Positions 38,157 to 53,000 are shown, numbered from the stretch's first letter. The stretch: DNA of 64,000 nt from Vespula vulgaris (GCF_905475345.1 NC_066594.1:2556501-2620500), one strand, 5' to 3'. Notes: a model not told the origin generated them from the sequence alone. Numbers and translations: made by a program.

Positions 38157-41100
38157 TTACTTACTAAACGCTTCTGGTGGTATTTGTCCTCGCTTGAAAA
38201 ATTCTTGAAATGCAGATACAGCATTTTCATAAATCCATTGAACTTCTTGCAAACATTTTAAACTCCATTCCAGATTCATGTTTGTCTGCTGACTTAATGT
38301 TACAGTCATTTGTTGTTTTACTTCTTCTGATAATTGAGGAACCGTTGTTTCTACACCAGAATTTGAGGTTTTAGATATCGAGGGGCCTTCGGACATTTGT
38401 GCTTCTGCAGTATGATTTGATAAAAGTTTATGTTGCATTTCAGTTGGATGACTGATATGTAACTGTTCGTTAAGAATACAATATCCGTTTCCCTTTGGCA
38501 CTATAATAAATGTCCTGTTAAAATACCGTACTGGTTCATCTTTACTATTCAGCTCTTTAAATAATCCGGTTACTGTAATTAACATCATTCCTTCCTAGAA
38601 AATAATTAGATTAATTTAAAATATATCATACTTATTATATATTTATAGATTTATTTACATATGAATTTAAATATCTTACAGTAACTAGACTAATATCCAT
38701 TGTGAATGTGTGTAGATGATGTCTAGTTTGTGGCATTTCTGAGATAAATGAAACCACAGGCAATCTTCCTTGTTTTAATAATTTTTGTCTTTTATTAGTA
38801 TCATTTATTCTAAATAAATTTCTATTTTCCAAGATGTATGTACTTAATCTGTAAAAAAGAATAAGAATTTGTAATATATTTTAGTCATATACTACTGTAC
38901 TTTTTAAAATCGATTTAAATTTTAGTTAAAGTTAGAATTACAAAAATGTTACATGTAGATGTTTATTTTATTATACATTCAGTCATAATTTTTATGATTT
39001 TTTTAAATATGAAATATTGACTTACTTATTTGCATTATGAGCATGAGTAGTTACTGTTAAACTGAAGCATGCATGTTCGTCGTAAGCATCTAGCAGTGGT
39101 TGACGATTAGCACTATCGAAAATCATGAAATACTGTTGCAGAAATTGACTTGCTACTTCTTGGGCCTTGGTATCTGTAGTGAATATTCGTTGGGTAGGAG
39201 GTATCTTTGAAGTATCATCCACAACATCGAATAAGATTGGACGTGGTAGCTCCATACCATCCTTTCAAAATATATTATATATATTTGTTGTGTACTCAAA
39301 TAATTATGTCATTAACATATATTTTAGTTTAATATATATCTTACCAGTCTCAGGAGCTTGGGAAACCTTTTCCGCACATCACTATTGCCAAGAAAGAAAA
39401 GCCAGAAGCCCGGAAGCTTCAAGTTAATTGTAAATAACAAAAATATTTGCCTATTTATTTCATAATTTAATAATTAAGATAATAGAAAAACCAACTTACT
39501 ATCGGTATATGCTCATGAACTAATGTGAACTTACATTAGACAACATTAGAAATATTGTTGAATATTTATATAATTTTGAATATGAAATTTAATTAAAAAT
39601 AAAAATGTATGAAAAAAGGGCAGCATGAAATCTGAATATGTAATTAATAAAATATCTTGTGCGTGTACGATGTGCATGTATATCTATAATTTTAGAGAAA
39701 TTCTTAATTTGAAAAACAACATTACCATTTCAACATTACATTACCTAATATAATCACTCTGTCGAGACTTATATTTGACGCACACAGGATTTCCAGCTAG
39801 CCGTAATTCTTCTAATTTTAAATCTTTCAAAACATCTAATTGATTAATTTCTCTTATCTGGAAATTATTTATGTAAGAGTAATATATTTAGTATTTTTTT
39901 TCTTTCATTAAACTTGTGAATACATTATTACCTTATTATCACCTATATACAATATTTTCAATTTTGGAAATTTTTTATGAAGCACATTGAGTCTTTCAAT
40001 TAAATTAAGTTTGTTGCCATCTAAATTTAAAGCTTCTAATGTGGGAATATGTTCTGAGACAATGTCCAATACAGTTAGTAACATAACTGGTCGAAACAAT
40101 GCACAAAAATAATCAGTGACAAGATCTGTAATATGGAAATAATAAAAATAGTAAATAATAAACTCATTTTTTATAGTAGACTTGATTCTAACCTGGATCT
40201 TGATGAAATCTTGACAAATCTAAAGCATTGTTTTCTTGAACATATCGTTTTACCATAGCTTGCTTTAATCTTTCTTTTAGTTTATCATTAATTTCACATT
40301 GAGGAAATCCTGGTTTAACCCTAACTTGAAGCTTAAAACCATCTGTTGTGGTAATTTTACGATCACAATTAAGAAGTGCATTTGCTGTTTTGTGATCATC
40401 GACATAGAAAACGGCTTCACTCCCCATAGCTTTATACTATAAAAAGAAATAGTCATTAAAGCTTTTTATTAAATAATGTATGCAAAGTTACTTTCAAAAA
40501 TATTGGGTAATGCTTACCATAATTGGCACAAAAGTTTCTGGGGCGATATAACTCAAAAGATTATTTATTACATAGTCTTTTGTATATTTTTGTCCATATG
40601 GTATCTAAAGAAAAAAAAATATTATATAATATGTGTATATACTTGTATTTATGCATATGTATGTATTTATAACTAAATAATACTTACAATAATCTTGTAC
40701 CAATTAGCTTCTCCAAGAGTAAGTTGTGGTCTAGGGAGTATACCTCCTCGAAAACCTCTAGGTGGTAAAGGGCTATTTCTACCTCTAGACAAGCCTCTTC
40801 CTCTTCCTCTTACAATTACTTGTCTATTATTATTGTTATTATTGTTATTATTTGAATTTGCACCCATTGGAATATCATCATCTAAATAAGCCTCTAACAA
40901 ACTTCTTGGTATATCTCTATTAGGCCTTGGTTGTGGCTTAAACGATACACGAGGTCTATTACTATACAATCTTCCTTCCATTCTGACAAGTCTATCGTCA
41001 TGTCCTATATCAATATAATGGAATATTAGATAACATATCTTTTTCTTGTTTGTATTTTTAATAGCTTTTAAAGTATTGAGCTTTTTCAATCTTTACAAAA

Positions 41101-41389
41101 AAAATTACAAGAACAAAGGATGTTATGGAATAATAAAAAAATGATTACTAAAGAGATTATATTAAAAAATACGATATTAATACTTATTTATAAGTCATTT
41201 TATAATATATAGAAAAAATACAAGTGACGAATAAAGTATCAAGAATAAATTGTCTATGACGAAGTAATGTGTTATAAATAAAGCATAGTTAGATCATAAA
41301 TAATATTTACCAAAGTAATGTTTGTCTTCAGAATTATTTGCTCGTCCCCCTCGATTACCCCACACGGATTTACCGGATTTTTTGGGCAT
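38157..41389 (-). CDS. NXF1: Nuclear RNA export factor 1 (NXF1/TAP; small bristles), 10 exons, 637 aa
   Basis: General mRNA export receptor that carries mRNPs through nuclear pores with its partner NXT1. Exons, 5' to 3': 41389-41311, 41004-40688, 40604-40518, 40436-40193, 40125-39932, 39857-39745, 39381-39345, 39261-39026, 38848-38680, 38594-38157; 638 codons. The N-terminus is Arg/Gly rich (RQVIVRGRGRGLSRGR), a likely RNA- and transportin-binding region, and includes a run of nine Asn from an ATT repeat. An RRM-like fold covers about 127-205 (NWYKIIIPYG, MGSEAVFYVDD), leucine-rich repeats about 245-350 (TLEALNLDGNKL, LKLEELRLAGNPVC), an NTF2-like domain about 372-545 (FLQQYFMIFDS, LLDAYDEHACFSL) and the TAP-C/UBA domain from about 590 (NMNLEWSLKCLQE, ending PPEAFSK). 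Exon 7 is only 37 bases (SDVRKRFPKLLRL), needed to keep the frame. It is head to head with MON2. Confidence 0.95.
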
Positions 41390-42403
41390 TTCGAATAAAT
41401 TAGATAATACATAAAATCAAAAGTATGAAATATTTAGCATTGCAGTCAATGCAGCAGGTTAGAAAATATTACGATCTTTTAAGAAGAAGCAGTACCTTGA
41501 AACCCAAAATCTACGTTGATCAAAGCGCTACTTAGTAGTGAATTTTCGAAGTTCAGTCATGTATAGTGAATGTACATTCAAGTGCATTGATGGCGCATGA
41601 TGGGAGTACCCATGCCAATTTACCTAGGTTCATTTCCGTATACAATTCTGCAACGTATTATTGGAAGATAATTGGACAAAACTTGAAAAATCTATATATA
41701 TCATTCTTGACGACCACATTCCAATTCTAAGAAGTATAAATAATTGGTGCTTCGAGGAAGATTATTTGTAAGGCTCATATATATATGCTTTTCTATAGGT
41801 GCATAGAAACTTGTAATGTTATAAAATAAGTTTCATTATGAAAGCAAAGAAATTATAATAATATGTTAAAACATATAAATTATATATATAAACATCATTT
41901 TTAAATACTATATTTTAAGAATTTCCGATTTAATCTTTAGCAACTACTGTGACCAGTAGGAACATAGTTAAATAAAATTTGAAAATCAAGTAGCCAATCA
42001 TTGGAAGTCAGGAAGATATATATTAACAATGATTGGATTATCTGCATCAATTATGAATGTTTTATCCAATCGTTATAAACTTTTGACAAGAATATTCTAT
42101 TGTAGAAGAATTTGTGTTTGTGATTGGAAAACGAATTAGGACTAGTTTACATATTTTGTTAGCGCCAACAATGTAATCATGATTGAGAACTAGATAATTT
42201 CGTAAAGGCTAAATTTAATGGATCGTCACTCAGTTGCTGTCATTTCTGATAATCGGCATACGATATGCCAACTCACCTACTATTATGTATTTATGAATTT
42301 TATCATAAAAGTATTAGAATTTGTGACAGAGTATTAATTTATCATGAGCTAGAGTGACGCTTTATATATTTAAACTTATTAACAAGGGAACACACACTTT
42401 GTC
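41390..42403. promoter_or_regulatory. Shared head-to-head promoter region, NXF1/MON2
   Basis: About 1 kb separates the two start codons, which diverge. No third gene fits. A less A+T-rich stretch near 41500-41640 (with TGATGGCGCATGATGGGAG) is the best candidate for the NXF1 start region; MON2 leader sequence would lie near 42.2-42.4 kb. A bidirectional promoter is inferred from spacing and orientation only. Confidence 0.45.
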
Positions 42404-45400
42404 ATGATGGCAAATACACTCGTCGCAAATAGTCAAGATAATACCTCGAAATTCTTAGAATCCCTTCAAGCCGACTTGAAGGTTCTTGCTTCTGAAAGTA
42501 AGAAAAAGTATCCTCAAATAAAAGAGGTCAGTTACAATTACTTATATTCTTTTACTATACTTTTCTATTGCGTTACTTTGAATAAATGTAGGTTAAGTTT
42601 CAAGATCTAACGTTAGAGTTATATATTATACTAATAAGTATAATGTTATATTTGTTTTTAATAGAACTAATTATATATTATAAGTATTTTATATATATTA
42701 TCTTTAATATAATAAAAAATATATATTAATTTCAAATCATTTTTGTTAGTCATGTGAGGAAGGAATAACAAAAATAAGGACTGCTATGAGTACACCAGGA
42801 GGTCCAATATATTATATTGTAAATCAAATCTTATATCCTTTAGTTCAAGGTTGTGAAAGTAAAGATATAAAAATCATTAAAGTTAGTATTTTTTCTGATA
42901 GTTTTGTTATTATAATTACAAGATATAAATGTTATATTATCATGATATAATTTTATTTATATATCATTAAAAATTAATAATATCATTAAATTGTTTCAGT
43001 TTTGTTTAGGTATAATGCAACGATTAATAACTCAGCAAGCTATAGATCAGAAAGGTGCTCGTTATATTACAGATACATTATGGATGCTTATGGAAACAGG
43101 AACTGAAGAAGTTAAAGTTTTACAGACTGTAACTCTTCTCCTTACTAGTAATACTATTGTCCATGGAGATACACTTGCAAGGGTAATTAGGAATATATTA
43201 AGTTATAAAAATAAAATGCACATAATAAAATTTTATCTATTATTATCAATTGAAATTTTTACTTGCAGAATCTGGTTCTTTGCTTTAGATTGCATTTTAC
43301 CAAGGATTGTACAACAATAAACACAGCAGGTGCAACAGTAAGACAACTGGTATCATTAGTATTTGAACGAGTAGTTGCAGAAGATGAACAGATGCTTGAT
43401 CATCCAGAAGTTGAAGAAGTTAATTTAGAGGAATTGAAAACTCCAACGAATCAAGCACCGAAAGGTCTTGGGCCTTGTGCTGCTGATGCATATTTAATGT
43501 TTCAGGTAATTTAATTAATCTTTTCTTCATACATAAGAAGAGAATTAATAAGTCATTTCTTTGAAGGATTTAGTACAATTGGTAAATGCTGATCAACCAT
43601 ATTGGCTCATAGGTATTACTGAAATGACAAGAACATTTGGTTTAGAATTACTAGAATCTGTTTTAACCAACTTTTCATCTGTATTTTTTAAGGTATTTAA
43701 AAAAATGTTACTTAAATTAATTTAAACAAAGTAAAATATTTGTAGAGTAATTTTCTTTTTTATTATTCAGCATCCTGAATTTAGTTTCCTACTAAAAGAA
43801 AGAGTGTGTGCACTTGTAATAAAACTATTTTCTCCCAATATTAAATATCGTAATTCTGTGCCAGCTTCAATACAACAAGCAACGCCACTCGATAAACCGT
43901 ATTTTCCGATCAGTATGCGTTTGTTGAGAGTTGTATCTATCCTTATACAAAAGTACCATTCTCTCTTAGTAAGTATAAAAAAAGAGTATACATTTTTTCA
44001 TGTTGATATAAAAATAATTTGGTACTTGTAATAAGTATTATTTAATTTTAGGTAACAGAGTGCGAGATATTCTTATCTTTAATTGTTAAATTTTTGGATC
44101 CAGACAAGCCTACTTGGCAAAGAGCTTTAGCATTGGAAGTATTGCATAAAATGACAGTACAAGCTGATCTTTTAACAAATTTTTGTGAATGCTATGATTT
44201 GAAACCACATGCAACAAATATTTTTCAGGACATTGTAAATAGTTTAGGTGCCTATGTACATAGTCTTTTTGTTAATCCTCAAATGATAGGACAAACTGGA
44301 ACAGGTAATTACACTAAAAATCTACCAATAAAATAATAGATGAATGTGCATAATATATATTTATTTTATATAGCAACAAATACACCAATACCACAAGGTA
44401 CTGGCTCTCCAATCTTCACAGGTATGCCTGTTGGTCCTGGTATATCTCCACAACCTGGATTTTATTCACGTGGTATTTGGTTACCAGTAGTAGCATCATT
44501 TACAAGTGGACATACCAAATCTATTTAGTAAGAATTATAAAATTGTATAATATCTAATTTATAATTTGGCATTGCTCTGATTTTCAATTTTATTATTGCC
44601 ACCACTGTTGTTATTACTGCTTTTGCTGCTATAAATCTAATAATGTAATAGTAGTAGAAGCAGCAGTACTGGTGTTTATAATAATAGTAATTATATATTA
44701 TTAATATTATTGTTGATAATATTGAACTCTTATAAACATGATCGGTGTGATTTACATAATTATAAGTGTAGAAAAATATGTGTTTCAGTTTGGAAATGCT
44801 TGATAAAGTTGAACCACCACAAATACCAATTGGTTATGGAATTAGTGTAGCTTATGCATGTCTATTAGATATAATACGATCGATTGCTCTTGCAATTAAT
44901 GGCACAAGAGAAGAAAATGCTGAAAGTCATTATAAACCGACTGAATTTGAACAAAAATTGCATGTACAACTGATCACTTCCAGTTGGTGTGGTTTACTGG
45001 CAGCATTAAGTCCATTGATCGATGCAAGGTACTCTTTCATAGCATATTATTTTTACAATTATTCATATTCTCCTGATAGTTTAATAAATATCATAAAACA
45101 TTTTCAGTACTGATGAATCTGCTACAGAAAATGTTTTAAAAGCAATTCAAACATATGCAGCTCTATGTGGTCAACTGGATTTGCAAAGTCCTCGTGATGC
45201 ATATATTACTGCAATATGTAAAGGTTCTTTACCACCTCATTATGCCTTAACAGTACTGTATAATGCACCTCAAGGTATACCATGTGCACGCACACAAGAA
45301 TCGAATCAATATAATTTATCTATGGGTGAGCCAGATCATCGACATCAAGTTGTTGCTGTTGGAACTCCTTTACCAACAGCTTCTTTACCTGTTGGTATGT

Positions 45401-48400
45401 AAATATTCTTAAAACTTAATTTCTTACATATGAATATAAAAAAAGCATTCATATGTAAAAAAAACTCGGTAAACATTTCGAATAACTATAATGTGAAATG
45501 GTGCAACATACTCTTACGTTTATTATACGTTAATCAAGCATGTTGCACTATTATATAATCACTAAGTATAAAATACAAATATTAAATACAATAACTATAC
45601 TTAGGTGCACATCAAGGTCCTGTTATGTTAACTGCAAAAAATCTTCAATGTATGCGTGCATTATTGTCACTGGCACATTGTCATGGCAGTATACTTGGTA
45701 GTGCTTGGCATTTAGTACTAACCACTCTTCAACATCTTGTTTGGATACTTGGTTTGAAACCATCTACTGGTGGATCTTTGAAAGCTGGAAGATCTGCTGC
45801 TGATCCCAATGCAGTATTAACTAATGCTGTAATGGCAGATCTACCTGTACTTAGTGCTATGTTAAGCAGATTATTTGAAAGTAGTCAGCATCTTGATGAT
45901 GTGGCTTTACACCATTTAATAGACGCTCTTTGTAAATTGAGTCACGAAGCAATGGAATTAGCATATTCAAATAGAGTATGTTCTAAATACTTTTAAAAAT
46001 TGTTTGCTTTTATTTGTAGATATTTAAATCTATTTATAACATTTGATTTTTTAGGAACCATCACTTTTTGCTGTAGCTAAACTCTTAGAAACTGGTTTAG
46101 TAAATTTGTCACGTGTAGAAGTTTTATGGAGACCACTTACAAATCATTTATTAGAAGTATGTCAACATCCACATATTCGTATGAGAGAATGGGGTGTTGA
46201 AGCAATAACATACCTTGTCAAAATGGCATTACAATACAAATATCCACAACCATTGCGTGACAACCAAGTAAGTATTTTTTTAGTTATTAATTATCATTAA
46301 TAGTTATTAATTATAAAAAAATAATCTAAATGCAAAAATAATCTAAATATTGATTGGTGAATAGAAATAAATTTTTCAATTTTGTTCTTGTAGAAGTTGC
46401 AGACATTACTTTTAGGGCCATTGTCAGAATTATCTTCAGTGCATCATGGAGATGTCCGACAGCGACAATTAGAATGTGTCTTGCAAATACTTCACGGTGC
46501 TGGAGAAACACTTTTTCATGGTTGGCCACTAGTCCTTGATATCATAGGAGCAGTGTCTGATCATCATGGGTAATTGTAGATCAGAAATTTATATTGTAAA
46601 ATTATATTTAATGGTTTTTACATAATAATAATATTTATTTTAATAATAAATACTTAATCTCAAAATTTTTGTTTGTAGTGAAGCCTTAGTACGCATTGCT
46701 TTTCAATGTCTTCAACTAGTAGTAACTGATTTCTTACCAGTAATGCCATGGAGATGTCTCCCTCAATGTGTTGATACAGCAGCAAAGTTTGGGTCACAAA
46801 CACAAGAATTAAATATATCACTTACAGCTGTTGGCCTAATGGTGAGAACATAATTTAGTTTATATATGTATATGTAGTTGGGGAAAAAAAAAAACCTTAT
46901 TTGCTTTATACAAGTACTAAAAAATTAATTTGTATAGAGTTATTTATAAATTTTAGTGGAATATAAGTGATTATTTCTACCAAAATCAAGAAAAACTATG
47001 TATCTCTTTACGTGGAGATTCATCATCTGTATTTCCTGATTTTCCTGGTACAACAAATATTCCACCATTTGATAAACTATGGATGTGTCTTTATGCAAGA
47101 TTAGGTAATTCAGTTTTCTTTGCATAACTTGTACATTATTACTACAAATTATTATTTAAATTTATTTTTTCAATTTCTTTCTATCAGGTGATCTATGCGT
47201 GGATTCTCGTCCTGCCGTACGTAAATCAGCTAGTCAAACTTTATTTTCTACAATTTCTGCACATGGTAGTCTTTTACATCAGCCAACATGGCAGGCAGTG
47301 CTTTGGCAAGTCCTCTTTCCATTATTAGGTAAAGTAAGAAGTTTATCTAATTCAGCAAGCAATGAAAAGGTCGATACTGGTGGAAATATACTTATTCATC
47401 ACAGTAGAAATACAGCACAAAAACAATGGGCAGAAACACAGGTGTGTGTTTAATATAAAAACATAGAAGATTTGACATTTGAAATTTTTAAAATGAAAAT
47501 ATACTAATTTTATAGGTTTTAACATTAAGTGGTGTTGCAAGAGTTTTTAATACAAAACGCCAACTCCTACAATTATTAGGTGATTTTCCTAGAGCTTGGT
47601 CATTACTTCTTGAATTTATAGAAAATTCTGCATTGAGTAAAAATAACGAGGTATGCACCTGTGTAATATGTACAATATAATTAGATATATTAATATATAA
47701 ACTTTAACTAAATAAAAATATGTATAAATCTTTTATAGGTATCCTTAGCAGCATTAAAATCATTTCAAGAAATTTTATATTTACAAAAAGGATGTGATAA
47801 TAATGAAATAACGCATTCAGCTGATTCGGAAGCACTTTGGATAGTAGCATGGCGTGTTTGGCTTAATATCGGTACAGAAAGTACTACACCTCCGCAAGAA
47901 AATGAAACGGAACCTTATGTTCCTTCACAAGCTTTTTTGACTGCTCTTGTTCACATATTTCCGGCTGTCTTTCAACATATTAGAAAAAAGTATGTAATTC
48001 GTTATAATTTACAAAATTTTATTTCTGTCGTGTATAGATATGTGTTCATATTTTTACTCTTTTTTATTGTAGATTTACAGGGACTGACTTAGATAAATTA
48101 TGTGTTGTATTAAAAAATGTAGTCGCAGTTCCAGTACATGGCGAATCAACGCCTTACATTCTACCCACTGTACCAGATGTTGTTCTCACACATTTACAAG
48201 ATGGTGTACTACATTCCATGGAGCTTCTTCAAAAGGTGCAATATTATTTTACTAGATACCTTAGTTGGTTTGTTCTTCTTGGATATCTAAAAAATAATCA
48301 ATTATATAGGAAGCGTTAAATGGACCTGAAAACCTGAGAACAATGATAGTTTTAATATTTCTTCAATTATTAAGTTTCTCAAAGCTTGCTTGTGAAGCTC

Positions 48401-50025
48401 CTACTTATGGTAGAATACCAACTAAACACATCTCACAAATTAGAGGTGTATCTGTACGTATTTGCATCTTTAATTATTGTTTAAACAGTTTATGGTAAGC
48501 GATGTTTAAGCATCTTTATTTATTTAGGCTGACTGGGTGATTATGAATTATGTTCCCTTTGGAGAAAAAGCATTATCCATGGTTGTAAACTTATATCAAA
48601 AGACTGCGCACGAAATGGCTGTAATTGATGGACAAGTATTAAAACACATAATAGAAGCTCTTCATGTGCCTCTCTCCATGAAATATGCATGCCCTTCTTC
48701 AACAACATGGAAGTTAGCTGTTACAAGTTTATTAGCTGTTTTGCATACCGGTTTACCATTAGCACGCAAATATCCGGAGCATTTTCAAAGCATGTGGCCT
48801 GAACTTGCAAGCACATTGGATGACTTTCTATTTCCAAAAAGGTATAATTTTTTATCTATATTCCTCATTTTTTTGTTTATACAAAATATTTTATAGAATT
48901 GAAATTTCAATATTTTTATATTATTTTCAGTGTAATAAATGTAGAACGTGGAGCTGAAGAAATTCAAGCAGATGAAGCAGTCGATTGTCAAGTAATGGAG
49001 TTACTTAGAGATGAAGTATTACCACATTCACAGTACATACCTCACCAATTTATTTTGCGAGTTGTTATGCTTCTAAATAAAGGATCTATACACTCTGCAA
49101 CTACAGTGAATATTGGTAATACTCTAAATTTATTATTGTTATATATTTGATTATAAGAAATGATTTATTATTTAACAATACATTTCCAATTTCCTTTATA
49201 TTACTATATTAATTTCCAAAATATTAACAATTAGGATATGTATCAAAATTTACATTTAATAAAAATAAATGTTGTATATCGTTGTAGAAAGTAGCGGCGA
49301 AGCGAAGTTAAGAGAAGAATTTGCAAAGACATGTTTTGAAACATTATTGCAATTTTCTTTATTGGATGGATTGAATAACGAATTAGAGCCAGATTCTAAT
49401 AAAACTTTGGAAAATGATGAAGGCGGAGTCGCAGGTCGTTTAGCAGTTACTGCACTTTTACATAGATTTCAAGAAGTTTTACGGAGATTTATTGAAAATG
49501 AAAGGCGCAGTGGAAAATGTCCATTACCTAGGTAAAAGTATCATATTTTAGAAAAACATTAAATACTTATAATTGCATACTTGAACATATATCAAATAAT
49601 ATCTGACAACTATTAAACAATGTATAATATAAAAATATCCTTATATATTTAAAATACTTTGTTATGGTGTCTTTTTCTAGGTACAGATTATCTGAAATAT
49701 CATTTGTTTTAAAGGCTGTTGCTACACTTGTAATATCACTTAAAAAAGCTCCCCCTAATAAAGGTATAAAATGTTAAATATATCATTTATTCGTATAAAT
49801 ACAATAAATCTAGAAAATATTGTTACATATAAATTTAAAAAATATTATATTTCAGTCGATCGATCCGTATGGGAACAATTAATCGGATTATACCCATGCT
49901 TGGTAGAATGTACAATTGCATCTGCTTCAGGTCAAGTAACTCGCTCTTTACGTGAAGCTTTATTACAATATCACGATTTGTTAAAACCACCCTTAAATAA
50001 TACCCCAACTTCAACTGGTGTTTGA
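42404..50025 (+). CDS. MON2: Protein MON2 homologue, 25 exons, 1648 aa
   Basis: Large scaffold related to Sec7 Arf-GEFs but lacking the Sec7 domain; it works with Dopey and the flippase at Golgi/endosomes in membrane trafficking. Exons: 42404-42526, 42750-42881, 43000-43182, 43269-43505, 43567-43692, 43771-43968, 44052-44304, 44374-44527, 44789-45028, 45108-45394, 45605-45975, 46055-46267, 46394-46569, 46679-46841, 46957-47104, 47188-47441, 47516-47650, 47739-47989, 48073-48235, 48310-48453, 48528-48841, 48931-49115, 49288-49531, 49681-49763, 49856-50025; phases match, 1649 codons. Near the N-terminus the DCB/HUS-type helical repeats show FLESLQADLKVLASESKKK and LVLCFRLHFTKD, as in human MON2; the middle has HGDVRQRQLECVLQILHGAG and PLVLDIIGAVSDHHGE; the C-terminal part has RLSEISFVLKAV and VWEQLIGLYPCLVECT. 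The protein ends shortly after, close to the vertebrate end. Two adjacent ATGs at 42404 and 42407 can both start. No frameshift or missing block was seen. Confidence 0.95.
45501..45548 (+). repeat. Hairpin-forming inverted repeat in a MON2 intron
   Basis: GTGCAACAT (45501-45509) pairs exactly with ATGTTGCAC (45540-45548), with a self-complementary ACGTTTATTATACGT in the loop. The flanks add weaker pairing. It lies in the intron 45395-45604. Confidence 0.6.
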
Positions 50026-53000
50026 CCACTGTATTCATTTCTGTTGAAATGTAATATTGACACGTCATACTACAAAGTAATCAAATATCGTAAATACGCG
50101 AAACATATTTAATGTAATTTTATTTGTATATTATGGACATTTACCTAGAGCACGACAATTAGATAATTATCTTATCACATCGATTTACGAAATCAATGCA
50201 TATATGTTTTGTAGTATAAAGGGATAACTGACAACGGGAGTTCAAATTTGTATAAATTTTTTAGCAAAACGCGTCTATACATAATGCTTGGCAATCAAAA
50301 ATAAGCTAATATGAATTTTTTAATCAAATTCATATAATCATAGTAGTACCTGCAATCGCAAATATTATGCACATATAACATAAATAATTTTATAATTGTG
50401 CTAACAGATAAATCATATTATGTTGTCATATTTTTTTGCAAATTTTATTTAATTTTAAGAAAATATTTTAACGAAAATGTTGCAAATCAAAGAACGTTTA
50501 TTTAAAATAAAACAAATTTTTGTTTTCATATTAAGTATTCATAAAGATCAATAGATATCATGCATCTTGTAATATAATTTATGATCAATGTCGAATTGCA
50601 TATATAGATATTATTATATACAAATATACACATGGATATGTGTGTCAGTGATTATAAAAGTGGTTAGATACTATTAGTACGGAAAAAGTCGAGTTACATA
50701 CATATTTTATTTTATTTTATATTAATGATTGAAAGACTTTAATTAAAAAAAAAAAAGAACATGAGTTAGACTACTTTAATAACCACTGGACATATATACA
50801 TACATACACTTGCATATATACATGCTATATAGATGCACGCATATACTTATACACATATTTTTTAATCGTGTATATATTTGCAGTTCATGGTCTCATGGCT
50901 GGCTTTTTCAAATCAATAGTGTAAATATGAGACACTAGGCAATTATGTCTGTGTATTATCTACAAGACTATTTTATAAAATGTATGACGTTAATACCTAA
51001 TATAGTTACTTTTATGTAATATCATAAGCATAAGTTGTAAATAAACTCATGCAAATTCAATAAATATCATAGGCATTAATATATAACTTTATCCTATATA
51101 TTACATATGTGCTCATGCATGTTTTTTTCATAGAGGTATTAATAATTAAAAACTTTTATAAGAGACACAATTCAAAATGCCATTTTTATTTAATGATGTA
51201 TACACTCATGTTATAATGATAATATTTATATAGATTATGACACAATAGACAATACACAAATGATTATTCCAGCAGATAAAAACAAATATTTGATGTGCCC
51301 TTTTCTTTGATATTGCATTATGATACTGCATGTCTAAAGTTACATTGGTCATAAATATAGTATCATCACTATAAAACAGAGCATATTTTATTACACTGTT
51401 AATAAAAATACCAACTCCGAATAGAACTATTGCTTTTGATATTTATATAATAAATATTTTGCTGATAATAAGAATTATAAAAAGTGTTCATTGTATGTAC
51501 TGTAAAAGTTTAACAAATTATTTTAAAATCTTACCATTTTTAAAGTAGTTTTATTATACTTTTTTTATTTAAAAATATACTCTGTTTAGAATTTGCAGCA
51601 TGTATTACTTGTGATTCAATAAACGATAAAATATATTGTAAATATAATCAAAAAAGAAAAATATATTTAACAAAGATCCGGGCATAAAAAAAGGACTAAT
51701 ATATTTACTTATATATATACGAATTGTACCGTTCACGATTTACTGAATTATAGCGAATAGATCGCAATTTTATATCAGACTCTGAAACATATAGATGCAT
51801 ATAGTAATTTTATCTTAATAACTATAATCGCAAGCTAACAATAAGCAATTTTTTCCCATGTATTAAGATAAAATTTATTTGCTGACAGTTGAGTGTGATA
51901 TACATAGTGTGCAGCATACACAGATGCACATTCACATGCATACACAGTCAGTGTGAAGTTACTTTTGCTAAAAAATGTATTTTACGTACACGTACTGTTT
52001 AATAGCGAGTAAGAGAAATTTAAGAGATTAACTATTTTCCAAAGCAGCTTCTAAAATATTATAATGACGTACTTGTAATTGTTTCTAACTAAGAAAATAA
52101 ATACAATTCATCGTATATCGTGGAACGAGTGGATAATTTTCTAATTTCAAGCTTTCTATATATTATATCAAAGTTCAGTAGTTAAATCTACAAGTTTAGT
52201 GACACGAAGAAATTACAATAAGTAAAGCCAGCTATACACATTGATTTATGGATGTTTGCATAGATACGTTTTTATATGATATAATAATATTGACATCTTC
52301 CCCTTGATTTTATTGACATTAAGTAATCTGGTCATTCATTATTCTCCTTTTCTTACATAATAAAATGTGTTATATTTAAAGGCAAGATTACATCGAGTTT
52401 AATATGTTGAGAGTGCAATAAAGAAGAATGATATATGAAGTGCTTATGTAAATATTTTCTTTTATATACTTGCACAAAAATTCTTGAAATTTTATTAATA
52501 GATATTGCCGAAACATTGCTTATTTTAAAATAGAATCAAGAATTTTATCATATATGGAAATCAGAATAGACATCATAAATGTAAGTTATAATCCTGATAA
52601 AATTTAGATCTTTTCATATTCTGCACGAAAATACAGTGTTGTGCATGGTGTAATAAAGATAATTTTATCCTATTCATACTAAATGAAATATATATTCATA
52701 TTTACATTTAAATGCATATAAAATATATAGATTACAAGTTATCATTTAAACAAATATAGTATTCTATAAAAAATATACGGAAAGCATATGTAATATATAT
52801 ATTTTGTTTTTTTCATTAATAACAATAGTAAGACAGTTGTATATTATAAATAAAAATTTATAAAGAAGAATCAAAGCTATCACTGATTTTAAGAGATGCA
52901 TATATTGCGACGCCATTATACAAAGAAAATGTGATTATTTTAAGCATGCTTTTTATTTGTCTTAATTAATAATATTATTGATTCATTAGCTTTAATTTTC

